Source of the DNA: Capronia americana
Taxonomy: Eukaryota; Ascomycota; Eurotiomycetes; Chaetothyriales; Herpotrichiellaceae
Length of the DNA stretch: 64,000 bases
Assembly: GCA_016110215.1 (NCBI GenBank)
Contig: JADWQD010000018.1
Coordinates: forward strand, 840,353 to 904,352
Reading direction: 5' to 3'
The notes under the pieces are model-generated. The model did not search any database. It was not told the DNA's origin and worked only from the letters and a program-made list of their open reading frames with translations. Both the position numbers and the translations under genes were made by a program. This document shows positions 33,748 through 44,721 of the stretch, one piece after another; the stretch's first letter is position 1; the number at the start of each line of letters is the position of its first letter.

Positions 33748-34567
33748 GGCAGACTACTCCCGATCAAGAAAATGGTATCAGGCTGCGAGCTCAAGCTTAC
33801 GCTCAAGCATATTCGAGTGCCAGATGCGAGAAAGTACGACTGGAAGGCATTTCACGGTATCGAGCTCAAGCTGGAATCGGAAGGACGAGGTTCTTGTACG
33901 AGTGAGTCAACGAACGCGCAGTCCGCCTTGCGACCAGCCGTACGGAAAGAGATCATGCGAGAAAGCAGGTCTTGCTTCCAGCGCCTAGAAACGAGCATGT
34001 CAATAGCGGGCGCCTTGGGGCGGAGCATGCTGTATAAACACGAGGCAGCCTTGCCTGGCCACTTTGCATCTGTGTTTCCGTACGCGATTTCGCTTGCTGC
34101 ATAGCCCGGGCGCGATTGGCCTAGGCACGGGAGAAGAGCGATGCAGGGGAGGGCTAGGGTTCCTGGCGACCATGACCTAAAGCGAACAAGTCAACGGCCA
34201 CAGCTGTTGCCTTGTTTCATACCGTGCGCCTCCAACGCCAGCAGCTTCCGTCTTTGGCGTTCATTCTAGTGCGCGAATACTGCAAGGTTCTTAGCTGTCC
34301 ACGTTGCCCGTCTTCGCATTGCAATTGGCCCAAGTCTGCCTTGCTATTATGTGTGGCTCGCTGAACATGTGTTGATGGATTGATTGAACCACACACCTCG
34401 TGGATGGCCGTGCGCCACGCGCGGAAGCTACCGACGAGCGATGGCCTGCCAGGTCAAGAATAGCCTGTTGGCCAAAGTGACTGATACCGTCAACTTCTTG
34501 GGGTAAAACCTTGGAGCGTTGATTGCTTTTGCTTGGTGAGCTCCCACAGCAGCAGCAAAACGGTCCT
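33748..34567. promoter_or_regulatory. Divergent promoter region, phosphate permease / HeLo-like protein gene
   Basis: About 0.8 kb between two divergent starts. The 145-codon plus ORF (33667-34104) overlaps the first permease exon and has no recognisable content. Nothing else is supported. Confidence 0.5.
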
Positions 34568-36725
34568 ATGGCTGTCAATGGCGTAGGAGATGTCATTGCT
34601 CTAGTGCAGATCACGGCACAGGCTGTCAAAACACTCCACGAAGCCAAACACGCACCGGATGAGATCAAGCACTTCATTCACGAAACCGACCGTTATCAAT
34701 CATGCGTGAAATCGGCCGCGGAGAGGCTCCGGCGCCATGGCGCGCTTTTGAAGTCGCACAACGATGTAAAGATGAACATCCAGGGCGTCCTGGAACAATG
34801 TGCCGACACCACGTTCAAGCTGCGCAAGATCGCCACCAAATACCAGCAGGTCGCCAGGAAGAGAGGGCCAGCCACCGGGAAGGAGGCAGCCTGGCAGCAG
34901 TGGCTTGAAGCTTTCAAAACCGTCTACCATTCGATCGAGTGGACGACAAAAGCTGAGATGATCGACAAACTCCGCGCCGAACTCTCGCGCAATGTGCAAA
35001 TGCTGACCTGGCTGGAGGGTGGACTGGTGTCGTAAGTTCCTGTGCCGAGCCTCTGGGGATACTGCTTCCCGCAGCCACGCTGTCTTGACTTACTCGCGTG
35101 CAGTGACCGGATGGACCAACTCTTGCTGGAAATGGGGAAGATCCAAGAGATCTTGTCATCCGCCATATCCAGTCCGTCGTGGACACCCATGTCCAGTCCG
35201 TTGGGGCCGTCACCGCTGTCACCACCAGCCGCCATATCTCCGAGCAGCCATTACACCCCTCCTGGGCCTGAGCCAAACTCACAAACGCAACATATGGTTC
35301 CGTTGACGCTGACAGACCCAATACTCGACGTCGACGATGAGTGGCATTTTGACCACACCGTGGATTCGCAGCTGACATTTCCGAAGAACTTCAGTTTCCC
35401 TGGGACTACGCCGGGCGACGGATACCGCCACGTCAAGCTTGCGTCAAAGCAGGAACAACAGCAGTTCCTGCAGCAGATTACTGCGCACAAGGCTTTCTCC
35501 GAAATGTATGTATGCGGAGATGGTGGAACAGTGGGACAGGATCGTCTGACTGTTACTCTAGCCCCGTGAATTCCGTCTCCTTCATCTGGCAGAGGCCAGG
35601 CTCCTCGGACGGCGTTCGAATAGAAGCGAGTGATCCTGGCAAGGTTTTGCTCGTCAAGAACGGCAACGCGGTGGAAGACATCTGGACGCTGAACGACAAG
35701 AAGACAATCCGGTTTCGACAGCGGGGTAAGCACTTTCCGAGGAATTGCCTGCCCATGCATGTATGTGGTGTGCTCACTACCGGTGCCGACAGTGCCAACA
35801 TGGGATGACATTATCCCCTATTCGATCAACGGAGACGAATGCACGGCCGTGATAGAGCAGGGAGAAGGTCTTACTTTCTTCACGATTGAAGATGGCCGAC
35901 GACAGGACCATGCAAAGATCGCGACCACATGGGTTAACTATACATTCGGGAGTAAAGCCGGTGAGTCCTTCGCACCAGATCGTGAAATGTACTCCTGTCT
36001 CCTACCTCCTGTCTCTTGTCTATTCTTTCTTTGCATCAGCAAGTAGCCCGGCCGACTGATCGCTCCTCATAGATTGTGAGCACTTCCAGGAGATCCTGTA
36101 CGGGTGGGATCTCCGCCTTCTAGTGCCCGTCAGCGAGATATGTCGCCCGCACGTTGGGCGAGACGACGACCGCCTCGTCGGATGCGAAAATGTGCGCGTC
36201 TGGGAACGCGGCCACGAGATGCGCTTCATGGCCCATCTCATCCAGGAACGGGGCAAGCGCAACAAAAAGTACCTGGAATTTGACCGTAAGTGCGGTCCCC
36301 GTCCACAACAACATATGGTCTTCATGCCACTAACGCCGTACCAAGTATGCCAGGAGAGCATCAAAGTCGAGGGCAAGGGCACCGGGCGAAAGTCCGTCCT
36401 TCGATTAAGTGGCATCAACGCCGCCATCGAAGAGTTCGAGCTCGGGAGGAAAGGATCGACAACGTCTCTCTACTCCACCTCCTCGGCCGGCTCTGTCAAG
36501 CGGCGATTCTCGTGGAATCAAACCTCGCCTTGGCTGGATAGAGTGGACGTCCACTTTAGAAGCGCGGAGCGTGAGTAGGCTCCCGACAAGCACTCCTTGT
36601 GTGCGTGTATTTGGACTTGGAAGGCTGACTGAGTTCAATCAGACCGCGACAGTCTCCATCATCTCGCGCTGAGCTGTCGACCAACTCAACGGGCGGCGAC
36701 GGAGAAACGGAAAAAAGGCGGATGA
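34568..36725 (+). CDS. Protein with HeLo-like (STAND N-terminal) domain and uncharacterised C-terminal region
   Basis: Seven exons, 34568-35031, 35104-35505, 35562-35725, 35793-35960, 36073-36285, 36346-36570 and 36643-36725, join in frame to 572 aa. Residues 1-155 match the helical layout of the HeLo-like/STAND N-terminal domain: VGDVIALVQITAQAVKTL, HETDRYQSCVKSAAERL, and a final RAELSRNVQMLTW helix. A Ser/Pro linker follows. The C-terminal half is beta-rich with PVNSVSFIWQRPG, WVNYTFGSK and RPHVGRDDDRLVGCENVRVW, which could form a PH-like or similar binding fold. It ends in a Ser-rich, basic tail. No amyloid motif is visible, so unlike its neighbour it is not evidently coupled to the NLR by that route. 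The function is unknown. All junctions keep frame, so the model itself is secure. Confidence 0.8.
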
Positions 36726-37533
36726 GTAGGATTAGGATTCGGAATTGACAGCTTCCTACACAACCCCTTTGAGTGGTGCTCCCGAGCTGCAACCCAAGCG
36801 CGACACCCTGGAACGGCAATACACTGCTTGAAAGGGAGATCAGGCCTGACGCCGAAAAGCCACGGCCAGTGCAACCCTCCGAGATGGTTCCGAGATAATG
36901 ACTCGATAATACACTGACTGGCTGAGCGACTAACTCGACTTCCGTGGACCGCTGGCCCGATGAACGACCGCGGTACGGGCTGCCTCAGGCGTGTAACCTT
37001 ACTGGAAAGCGATGCTGGCCTGCCGGCCTCCTCACAAGGTGGCATCTGGTTGTGTTGTTAACAGCAGTGCCGCCTTGGTCTCAACATCAACACCTCGTCC
37101 GGTCCCAATTCGCGGGCGTTTTGCACAACGCGAGCAGGAGAAGAATAGACGGTTTTGAATGGAAAAGGAGCGATGAACTGAGTCGGAATGCAAAAGGTTA
37201 CGACATCCTATAGAGTCGTCAGATCCCCTTCCGTCTACAGGCAGCGGTTCTTTGGCTCTCTATGCTTCGTTGATGGAAAAGCGACGTGTGTGCAAAAGTC
37301 CTTGCGAAGATGGATGCGAGGGGGCCCAGCCTTGTGGAAGCACCGAGCGAAGCCGCAAGGCTGAGGAATGAATGCGGGGAAATATTAATTAATGATCAGC
37401 ACGTTGGATGATCAATCGCTACATGGTTAATATACCTAAGCATCCACGGTGCCACAAATCTGCCAAATCCCTTCCACATCACAGTAGCCTTCCCTCCTCT
37501 TCGGGCCCTCCTCGTCGGCAACCTCCACGCATC
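36726..37533. other. Intergenic region upstream of riboflavin synthase
   Basis: About 0.8 kb including the riboflavin synthase promoter. An AT-rich patch (about 37380-37440) precedes the start. No further gene is seen. Confidence 0.5.
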
Positions 37534-38271
37534 ATGTTCACCGGCCTGGTCGAGACGATCGGCACGGTCAGCTCGCTCGTGCCCCTCGACCCCTCGACCT
37601 CCGGCGGCAACGGCACCTCGCTGACCATCGCGGACTGCTCTTCGATCCTCACCGACGCCGCGCTCGGCGACTCCATCAGCGTGAATGGCACGTGCCTCAC
37701 AGTCACGGAGCTGGACGACTCGAGACAGAGCTTCAAAGTCGGGGTCGCGCCCGAGACGCTCCGACGCACCAACCTAGGACGTTTAAAAGAGGGGAGTCGC
37801 GTCAACCTGGAGCGTGCCGTCCTGGGGAGTACGCGGATGGGCGGACATTTCGTGCAAGGCCACGTCGACACCGTCGCGACCATCCTGAGCGTCACGCCGG
37901 ACGGGAATGCGCTGACGTTCCGGTTGAAGCCCCGCGAGAAGGACCCGCTGCGATATATCGTGGAGAAGGGATACATCACGCTGGACGGGGCGAGTTTGAC
38001 CGTCACGAACGTCAATGACACCGAGGGCTGGTTTGAGGTCATGTTGATCGCGTACACGCAGGAGAGGGTCGTCATGGCGAGTAAGACGGCCGGCGACGAG
38101 GTTAATGTCGAGATCGACATTGTGGGGAAATTGGTCGAGAAGAGCGTCGTTGGGTATTTCGAGGGGGCAGCGGCGTCGAGGGAGGGAGCCCCCGCGATCT
38201 TGGAAAAGATCGTGGGCAGGCTGGTCGAGGAGAAGTTGAAGACGGTGCAGCAGCAGCAGCAGCAGCGGTAA
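37534..38271 (+). CDS. RIB5: Riboflavin synthase
   Basis: This single exon encodes 245 aa. The enzyme dismutates two 6,7-dimethyl-8-ribityllumazine molecules to riboflavin, in the cytosol. The protein is the usual pair of similar lumazine-binding barrels: MFTGLVETIGTV with SISVNGTCLTV and GGHFVQGHVDTVA in repeat 1-2, and GYITLDGASLTVTNV in repeat 2. The start at 37534 yields the invariant MFTGLVE; the frame upstream to 37408 is not conserved-looking. It ends in a run of glutamines (QQQQQQR) from CAG repeats, which lies beyond the catalytic fold and may vary in length. Confidence 0.95.
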   Translation: MFTGLVETIGTVSSLVPLDPSTSGGNGTSLTIADCSSILTDAALGDSISVNGTCLTVTELDDSRQSFKVGVAPETLRRTNLGRLKEGSRVNLERAVLGSTRMGGHFVQGHVDTVATILSVTPDGNALTFRLKPREKDPLRYIVEKGYITLDGASLTVTNVNDTEGWFEVMLIAYTQERVVMASKTAGDEVNVEIDIVGKLVEKSVVGYFEGAAASREGAPAILEKIVGRLVEEKLKTVQQQQQQR

Positions 38272-40590
38272 TAATGCAAGGGGGTGGGTGAGCAGAAACC
38301 GGTCCGACGATATTGCAGGGGAAAGTGAATACAACAGATGCCACAGCAACAGCTTGGGTCTTATCTCCGCGAATTGTCTCCCACAGAGCAAAAGGTACCT
38401 CAGCCGAAGCATTCTCGCTAAACGCTGGGCTGTACCAGGACCACGTCCTCGGTATATGGACCAAGGTCGCGCAGGACACGGCACGCCATAGCGCCGTGCT
38501 TGCAATCGTGAGGACCTTCCTTGCTGTTGCTTGCTTGGTCTAGATACAGCAGAGCAGGATAGACTAAGATTTTACAGTGTGCAAGCGGAAGCACTGCGCC
38601 TGGCATTTAGGCCTCCAGCTGTGGTGTACTGGCAGGCAGGCTACTGGCATAGTGTGTAGCCTGGACGGCACGGCACGCAGCAAGATTGAAGATTCTTGGG
38701 CCGTGAAGGCAGAATGAGAGAAGCCAGTATGTATGTATCAATGTCCTGTCTGTCACCGCTTTGTAGGAGAGATCGTTTTGCTCTGACGTGCCTGCTCCTC
38801 CTCTTCCTCTTCTATTCTTTCCCCTCGAACAATCTCATCCACCTTTGCTCAGAACACCACGTCTCCTGAATACACCAATTGAATCTGCTCGAGCCTCTCT
38901 CTCGCTCGCGACCCATTTAGCAATGACGGGACTACCGCAGAGACACCGACGAACCCCAGTATCTATGGACCGACCACATGCCACTCTCTAGTCGGCTTCT
39001 AAATCTACACCCAAACTTAAAGATCGGCTTGCATATGTGCTACATCTACGTACAAGAGATCCCGTTCCTGTTCTCGGCACCCTCCAAATATGAACACTTG
39101 AGAGTTTCCCCTAACTCGAAGCAGGACTTTGGAAACGCAGGGTGGGGACATAGATCTAGGTCATCCGCGTGAAAGGAAGCTGCACTATTTCTGCATTCAT
39201 GGCTCTGGTTCGGACCTGATGGTAGGATTCTTCGGCATCGTCGGGGTTGTCGTCCGGAAGACAGATTTCATTACCGCTGACGAAACATTCGGCTTGTCCC
39301 TCTACATAACCTCACTTCACTGTTGTCTCTGGGTTAGGTGATCGCAGCGCTTGCAAGAAACGAAACCGTCGCCTACCTCCATACTCATTTGTTTCTTATC
39401 CAGTTGAATCGAGCACCTCTCAATCAGATCCAGAACTCATACAGTGTCCGGACTTGCGTTCACCTCGAGATCGACAATACGACATCTCATACCGTCCACA
39501 TGACCGAAAACTGTACGTGTCCGACTATAAGTAAGTATGGCATATTCCGAGCTTCAGAAGACGAACACCTTCCTGTGCAAAGGGGACTATCCGGTAAGAA
39601 TCTTGCATATTCTCGCCTCGACAGTCTTCCCCTGCGGGTGATTCAGAAACCTGCGACTGTTCTGGGCAAGGCTGTGTATTTCGCGATGTCACATGTCTCG
39701 CCTGACGGACTCGAGGACTTGCAAGGAAATGCTCTTCCTGCCTGCCAATTGACAAGGATCCAAGACCAAGTCAATCAGCTCCACGCAGACCGAGATTCTG
39801 ACGTTCCTTTTTAGATTGAAACTGTCCTTGTCCCCACGCGAGACCACGACTCGAGAGCTCACTATACAAAACATGAGGAATGTCTACACGCAGGCAGGCA
39901 GTGTATTGATATTCGACTCCACGATCAAGCTTGTTTCACTCAACTTACCTGCCTGAAGATCTCTTCTTGGCCATCAGAATGTTTCCATGGTCGACGAGAC
40001 ACTGAACCTGGCAAGAAAGGTGCCCTCGCACGACACGTCTATTTCCAAACGGTGGACTCCGCAGTACATAGCCGACGACAAGCTAATCAAGCGTTATCAC
40101 AATTGATTTCGTCCGTCTTGCACTACTCTCAGTCTTCAAGACTTGTTCAACGACTGCGAGGGCCTGAACAACATTTTTGTCTCAAGGCTTGATACGAACC
40201 TTGCCTCTCTCCTCTTTTGAACCGGGCAGCAAGCCTGGTACACGTGCTGACTGCTTGTGTGTGAGAGATAAGGAGGAATTATTTCATATCTCGCGTTGCC
40301 GCCCTCAATCCAGGGACAGCCACAAAAAGAAATTGAAAAAACCTCAAGCCCGAGCAAAGGGCTTTGGAGCTGGACCATGACAGCATCTGAGATACAACGT
40401 ACCATGGTTAGATTGCGGAACCCCTCCGATGAAAACCAGCTCCCTCACTGTGGGCAGAGATTACCTACAATAGACACAGCAGCAATGTCCGATGACTCGG
40501 ACGACTTATGGAGCTTTATGGACACCGGAATCCACCCTCAAGATCTGGATAGAATAGCCGCGACCATTTAAAGTGGCCGACATGTAAACG

Positions 40591-40637
40591 GAGTCGAAGT
40601 CGAAGTCGAATTCGCACTCGCACTCGCACTCGCGCTT
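40591..40637. repeat. GAAGTC / CACTCG hexamer runs
   Basis: Short tandem GTCGAA units are followed directly by GCACTC units. This is a simple-sequence tract. Confidence 0.7.
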
Positions 40638-40717
40638 GGAGACCGAGAGTGACACACTTAAAGGGGAGTTCAACAAATTAGATTGGCGGAAAATGAACGA
40701 ACGCCCGCCTTAAGAAA

Positions 40718-40793
40718 GACAATGCTAGCATTAAAAGAAGAAAAAGACAACCCTCGCATTAAAGGAAGACAAAGACAACCCTCGCATTAAAAG
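40718..40793. repeat. 28-bp tandem repeat, about 2.7 copies
   Basis: The unit begins GACAACCCTCGCATTAAAGG. Copies start at 40718, 40746 and 40774. The first copy differs in its middle (ATGCTAG in place of CCCTCG) and the third is partial. No coding frame is evident. Confidence 0.8.
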
Positions 40794-41000
40794 ACGAGAA
40801 CGGCACGTCAAGGCCAGAAATATGGCACCTTGCAGCTAGCTTGTACCACGACAGTCTGGAAGGACCAAAAACCGAATTTATAGTGAAGGGAAAATCGCAT
40901 ATCGAAAGAGGAAATCGACGACGACGACGTGCGCCATGACGCATCAGGAGATAGATAGATGGTGCATGATTTCAAACAAATGGGTAAGGCGAAGCAGCCC

Positions 41001-41037
41001 ACGCACGCACGCACGCACGCACGCACGCGCGCGCGCA
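41001..41037. repeat. (ACGC)n microsatellite running into GCGC
   Basis: Seven or so perfect ACGC units grade into a GC dinucleotide run. It is alternating purine/pyrimidine sequence. Confidence 0.85.
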
Positions 41038-41240
41038 GTCATCGAGATCGTACAGTACATATCCTAGCGACCGTCTCCTGATCGCGGACCCAGAATCCAG
41101 GGCTGACTCGATTCTGTCGTGGAATGACACACACGAGCAGAGAGCGCCTTCGGATCAGAAAACCCTCTCTTCTGTTGACGAACTCTTGACTGGCACCGGC
41201 CGATCGATCCTTGGCCTGACTGTGGGGCTAGGAATGGGAG

Positions 41241-41320
41241 CAGATAGGAAGGTAGGGAGGAAGGTAGGGAGGAAAGTAGGGATGTAGGGAGGGAGGAAGG
41301 TAAGTACGTAAGTAAGTAAG
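41241..41320. repeat. GGTAGGGAGGAA purine-rich repeat
   Basis: Imperfect GGAAGGTAGGGA units grade into GTAAGTAA units. The strand bias (purines on plus) is strong. Confidence 0.75.
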
Positions 41321-41600
41321 CGATTCGAGTAATTCCATGCTCCGAACTCGAGATGCTCTACGCCAGGCGTGGCTAGTTTAATGTCTACAGGATTGGAGAA
41401 TAGCAACGATTGAATAGTACTAGAAAGGTAAACAGTAGTATCACATGAGCGGTTTGATTTAAGGACATACACACGCATTGGCTCTGCAACTTAGGTCATC
41501 TGTCTGGATGTATCGTCTATGAGCTTGTCGAGGACAGTATACATTGTATTTTCCACTCAAGTTACTTACATATGGCGAGTCTAATGTACGTAGATAGTGC

Positions 41601-44600
41601 TCAAGAAGTCCCACCCCCGGCATTATACCCGCCACCATAGCCGTTGCCGTTGCCGTTGCCATTGCCGAAAAAGAAGCCATCAAACAGATCGTACTGCTGC
41701 CCGTCACTCCAATCGTGCTGCATGTCCAAGCCCATGCCGAAGCCCAGATCACCTAGGCCCCCGGCATCGATTTTGAAATCCCCGTCACCGTCGCCCCCAC
41801 CGCCGCCGCTCATGTTGTTGAGGAAGTCCATGCCCGGCAGACTGGACATGAAGTCCGGGTTATACGTGTTCTGCATGTAGAACTGCGTGTTTGCCTGGGC
41901 CTGGGTCTGCTGGGGACTGAACATGTTGGGGTTGGTGGTTGACGAGCCCATGCCTAGACCGGAGTTGATCTGCGAGTTGATGCTCGAGGCGGGGGACAAC
42001 TGGCGCTGGGGTGGCGAGTGTTGGAGCGAACCAGCATGAGAAGGAGGAGGGCCCATGCTCATGCCCAAGGTGGTGTTTGGCTGCGGAGAATGTTGCTGCT
42101 GGCGTAGGCCTTGAAGCGGTTGGGGAAATGAATAGGAAGGGCGGGTGCTGGGCTCGAGGTCTTCGGGGAAGAGCTCTCGGAGGTCCATGTCGAATCTCGG
42201 GGGAGGGCGCTTCTTCTGTATGGGTCGAGGCGCGATGCGTGTGGTCGCGGGTGGTTTGGAGTCGATCTGCATTGGCACTGGTTGGCTCTGTTGGCTGGAT
42301 TGACGGTTGAGTTGCTGTCGTGGTTGCCTTTCGTCACGCGGCTCCATTGAGAACCCGAAGCCGGGGGTTGACATGCACATTTGCACCGTGGCTTTGCTCA
42401 TCCTTTCAAAAGCGTCACGGCAGGCTTCGGCCGGCGGACACTTTTCCATGAGGTCGCCGAGCACAGACGTCGCGGCGAGGACGGTGAAGTCAAAGTCATC
42501 GAGGGTCTAATTGTCTGTGTTAGTCGACCGAGACGGAAATCGGCACATCTCTCAAAATGCTTACCAGGCGAGCCCTGACAGCCGGCGAGTGCCAGACAGC
42601 GTACAGGAACGAGATCCCGGCCATGAACAGATGATGTGTTGCAAGGTACGTGTAATTCACGAGTCGGAGCCGATGAAGTTGCCTGTACAGCTTCAAGGTC
42701 TTCTGGCCGGCCTCTGCACACTTCAGGAATACCAGGTCTTCATCCTCTTTCTCTTCCATCCTCAGGCTCGAGGGACTCGCCACATCCTCGGTCGGGCTCA
42801 GTTCGTTTGCTAGGGGCGCTGGAACGCTGAGGCTCTGTCGATACAGCATTATGACAGCTTGCCAGTAATTGAGTTCCAGGAACTGCACGGAGAATCCGAC
42901 GCCCGTCTCTGAAGGATCGGGTGCCGACTCCTTCCACTCATACAGCCGCTGATCGATGTCTCGTCGCCATGATCGAAACGAGTCGAACTTACACAGGAAA
43001 GGCGACGGCAGTTTGGTATGCATGAATTGGTTGCGTTGGTTGGTGCCACTGAGGCGTGCTTGTTGTGCTTGTTGATACTGGAGGACCTGCAGAATCTCGG
43101 ACTGTAGCAGGCGTAAACGGAAATAGTGGTGCGAAACCCATTTGTAGGTGGGTTCGTCCGGGAAGGCGGGACTTGAAAAGCCAGCTCTGCTGATGTGTTT
43201 GTCGTCGAGTAGAGAGGGGAATTCTGTGGTGACGACTTGATCAGTAATGCCAAATGGTCGTCCTACACATGTGCTGACGAGGCGGTCGAACGTGTACGTG
43301 CACCACCAAAGTCGCCTACGCAAGTCACGAAGCCATTCGCGTCGCCCTTTCTCCTTTGCATCAACTGGCCTTGGTGGCTTATCAGCGGGGTTCCGGGGTC
43401 CGCCTTGCATGTCCATGTTATCGTCAATTCCCGTGCCGTCTTCATAATGGAGGCCGAGATCAACGGCCAGTCTCATGGCCACACCTACGATGTACCATAG
43501 TCCTGGGGCAACAGGTCTAAGAAGAGCAAAGCTGCACAGGAGGAGGACGGCTTGAAGCTCTTCCAAATCACCGTTTGGTCGTTCAGCAGCCTCCGCGGAC
43601 GAGCTGGTTGCCAGAAACGACCCGAGGTTGACAATAGCGGAAGCATGATATTCCTCAGGTTGTGCTTGTTGCATTGCCAGTCTAGCTCTTTTAGGAGCGT
43701 AGTCGCCTTCGCGGGCATTGGGCTGAGGATCCGATGATCCCCAAATAATGCCAGCACCAATCGCAAAGACGATGCTCAGCAGGTAGAGTTCTCGACTGGT
43801 TCGCTTTGAGGGTTCGATCGAGTATGTGCGATCAAACAGATCCATGAATTCGCCTCGATGCAAAATCGGGATTTGGGGATTGGCATGCTCAAAGTACAGA
43901 TTGACTAGCTTCTCACCCAGGCCGCGATCTGGAAAGGGGGCCTCCTTGATGGTCGGTTTCGTCTGGAGTCCAAAATACGAATCCCTCATGGAACTGCCCC
44001 CTGAACTGGCAAGGTTGGGCATGGGTCGGCTAGGTCTGACGCCCGCACGCTCGGAGTTGCTGCTCGAGACCGAGCTCTTGACAGCGGCCAGCACCACTCG
44101 GGCAAACGAGATGCCCGAGGTTGAACCCAGGTATCGTGCATCAGAGGCACCTTGGACAGAGACCATCCCGATGTTGGACACCAGCTTGTTCAGCTTTTCG
44201 GCATCTTCTTGCCTCTTGTCCCAGTCCTCGGCGCGGACAGGGCGCGGCGAGCCATTGCTGGGCGACTGAGGGCCGATCCAGGAACTCTTTGCGCTGGCCG
44301 GCGACTGGACGGCGTCCCCAAGCTCTTTGGACTCGGCGCTGAAGACTTCGCCCGCATTGTAGGAGATGGCATTTGCCTTGAGCAGCTGCTCAAAGTAGGC
44401 CAGCCTGGTCTCGAGGTAGTAGACATAGCTCCGCGGTATCTCTCTCTTGGTGATGGGATCGTAGCCTACACAGCGCACGTTGGCCTTCTCACAGGTCGAG
44501 CAGGCGGGCAAGCGTTGGTCGCATCGGTTCTTGCGCACCCGACAGCGATTGCAGGCGGAGACATTCCTGAAGGCGGAGGTCGCCGATGCCACGGAACTGG

Positions 44601-44721
44601 GGGGAGGAGAGTTGGTCGCGACTGCAGCGGCAGGCTCGGGTTGGGGATGGAGGGGGAGTTCGTCGGCGGGATACGCTCGCTTGAGGCTGGCGCTCTGAGG
44701 CGAGGCTGCGGAGGAGGTCAT
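41601..44721 (-). CDS. Zn(II)2Cys6 transcription factor, PPR1/uaY-like
   Basis: Exons 44721-42565 and 42506-41601 join in frame to 1020 aa. The zinc cluster is CNRCRVRKNRC, a six-residue loop, then CSTCEKANVRC, directly followed by VGYDPITKREIPRSYVYYLE and a coiled-coil-like dimerisation segment. That linker wording is characteristic of the Ppr1/uaY type, which in yeast and Aspergillus regulate pyrimidine or purine metabolism through sites with spaced CGG triplets. The fungal-specific regulatory domain follows (WYIVGVAMRLAVDLGLHYED, RRRLWWCTYTFDRLVSTCVG). The C terminus is Gln/Pro/Asn-rich and ends in NGNGNG and Gly runs encoded by a GTTGCC repeat, a likely activation region. The specific target pathway is inferred from resemblance only. 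Confidence 0.88.

Larger units (their letters stand above)
38272..41600. other. 3.3-kb intergenic stretch without a supported gene
   Basis: Apart from simple repeats annotated separately, I find no gene. Plus ORFs of 158 codons (39338-39814) and 91 codons (40296-40571) are open but have no recognisable content and lack a convincing exon structure. A small lineage-specific gene cannot be excluded at 39.1-40.6 kb. Confidence 0.5.

Noticed and set aside
39129..40571. Plus-strand ORFs of 60-158 codons that might form a small gene
   Set aside because: I could not connect them by plausible introns and none has recognisable content.
40718..40793. CRISPR-like array
   Set aside because: Direct tandem 28-bp units with no spacers, in a eukaryotic genome.
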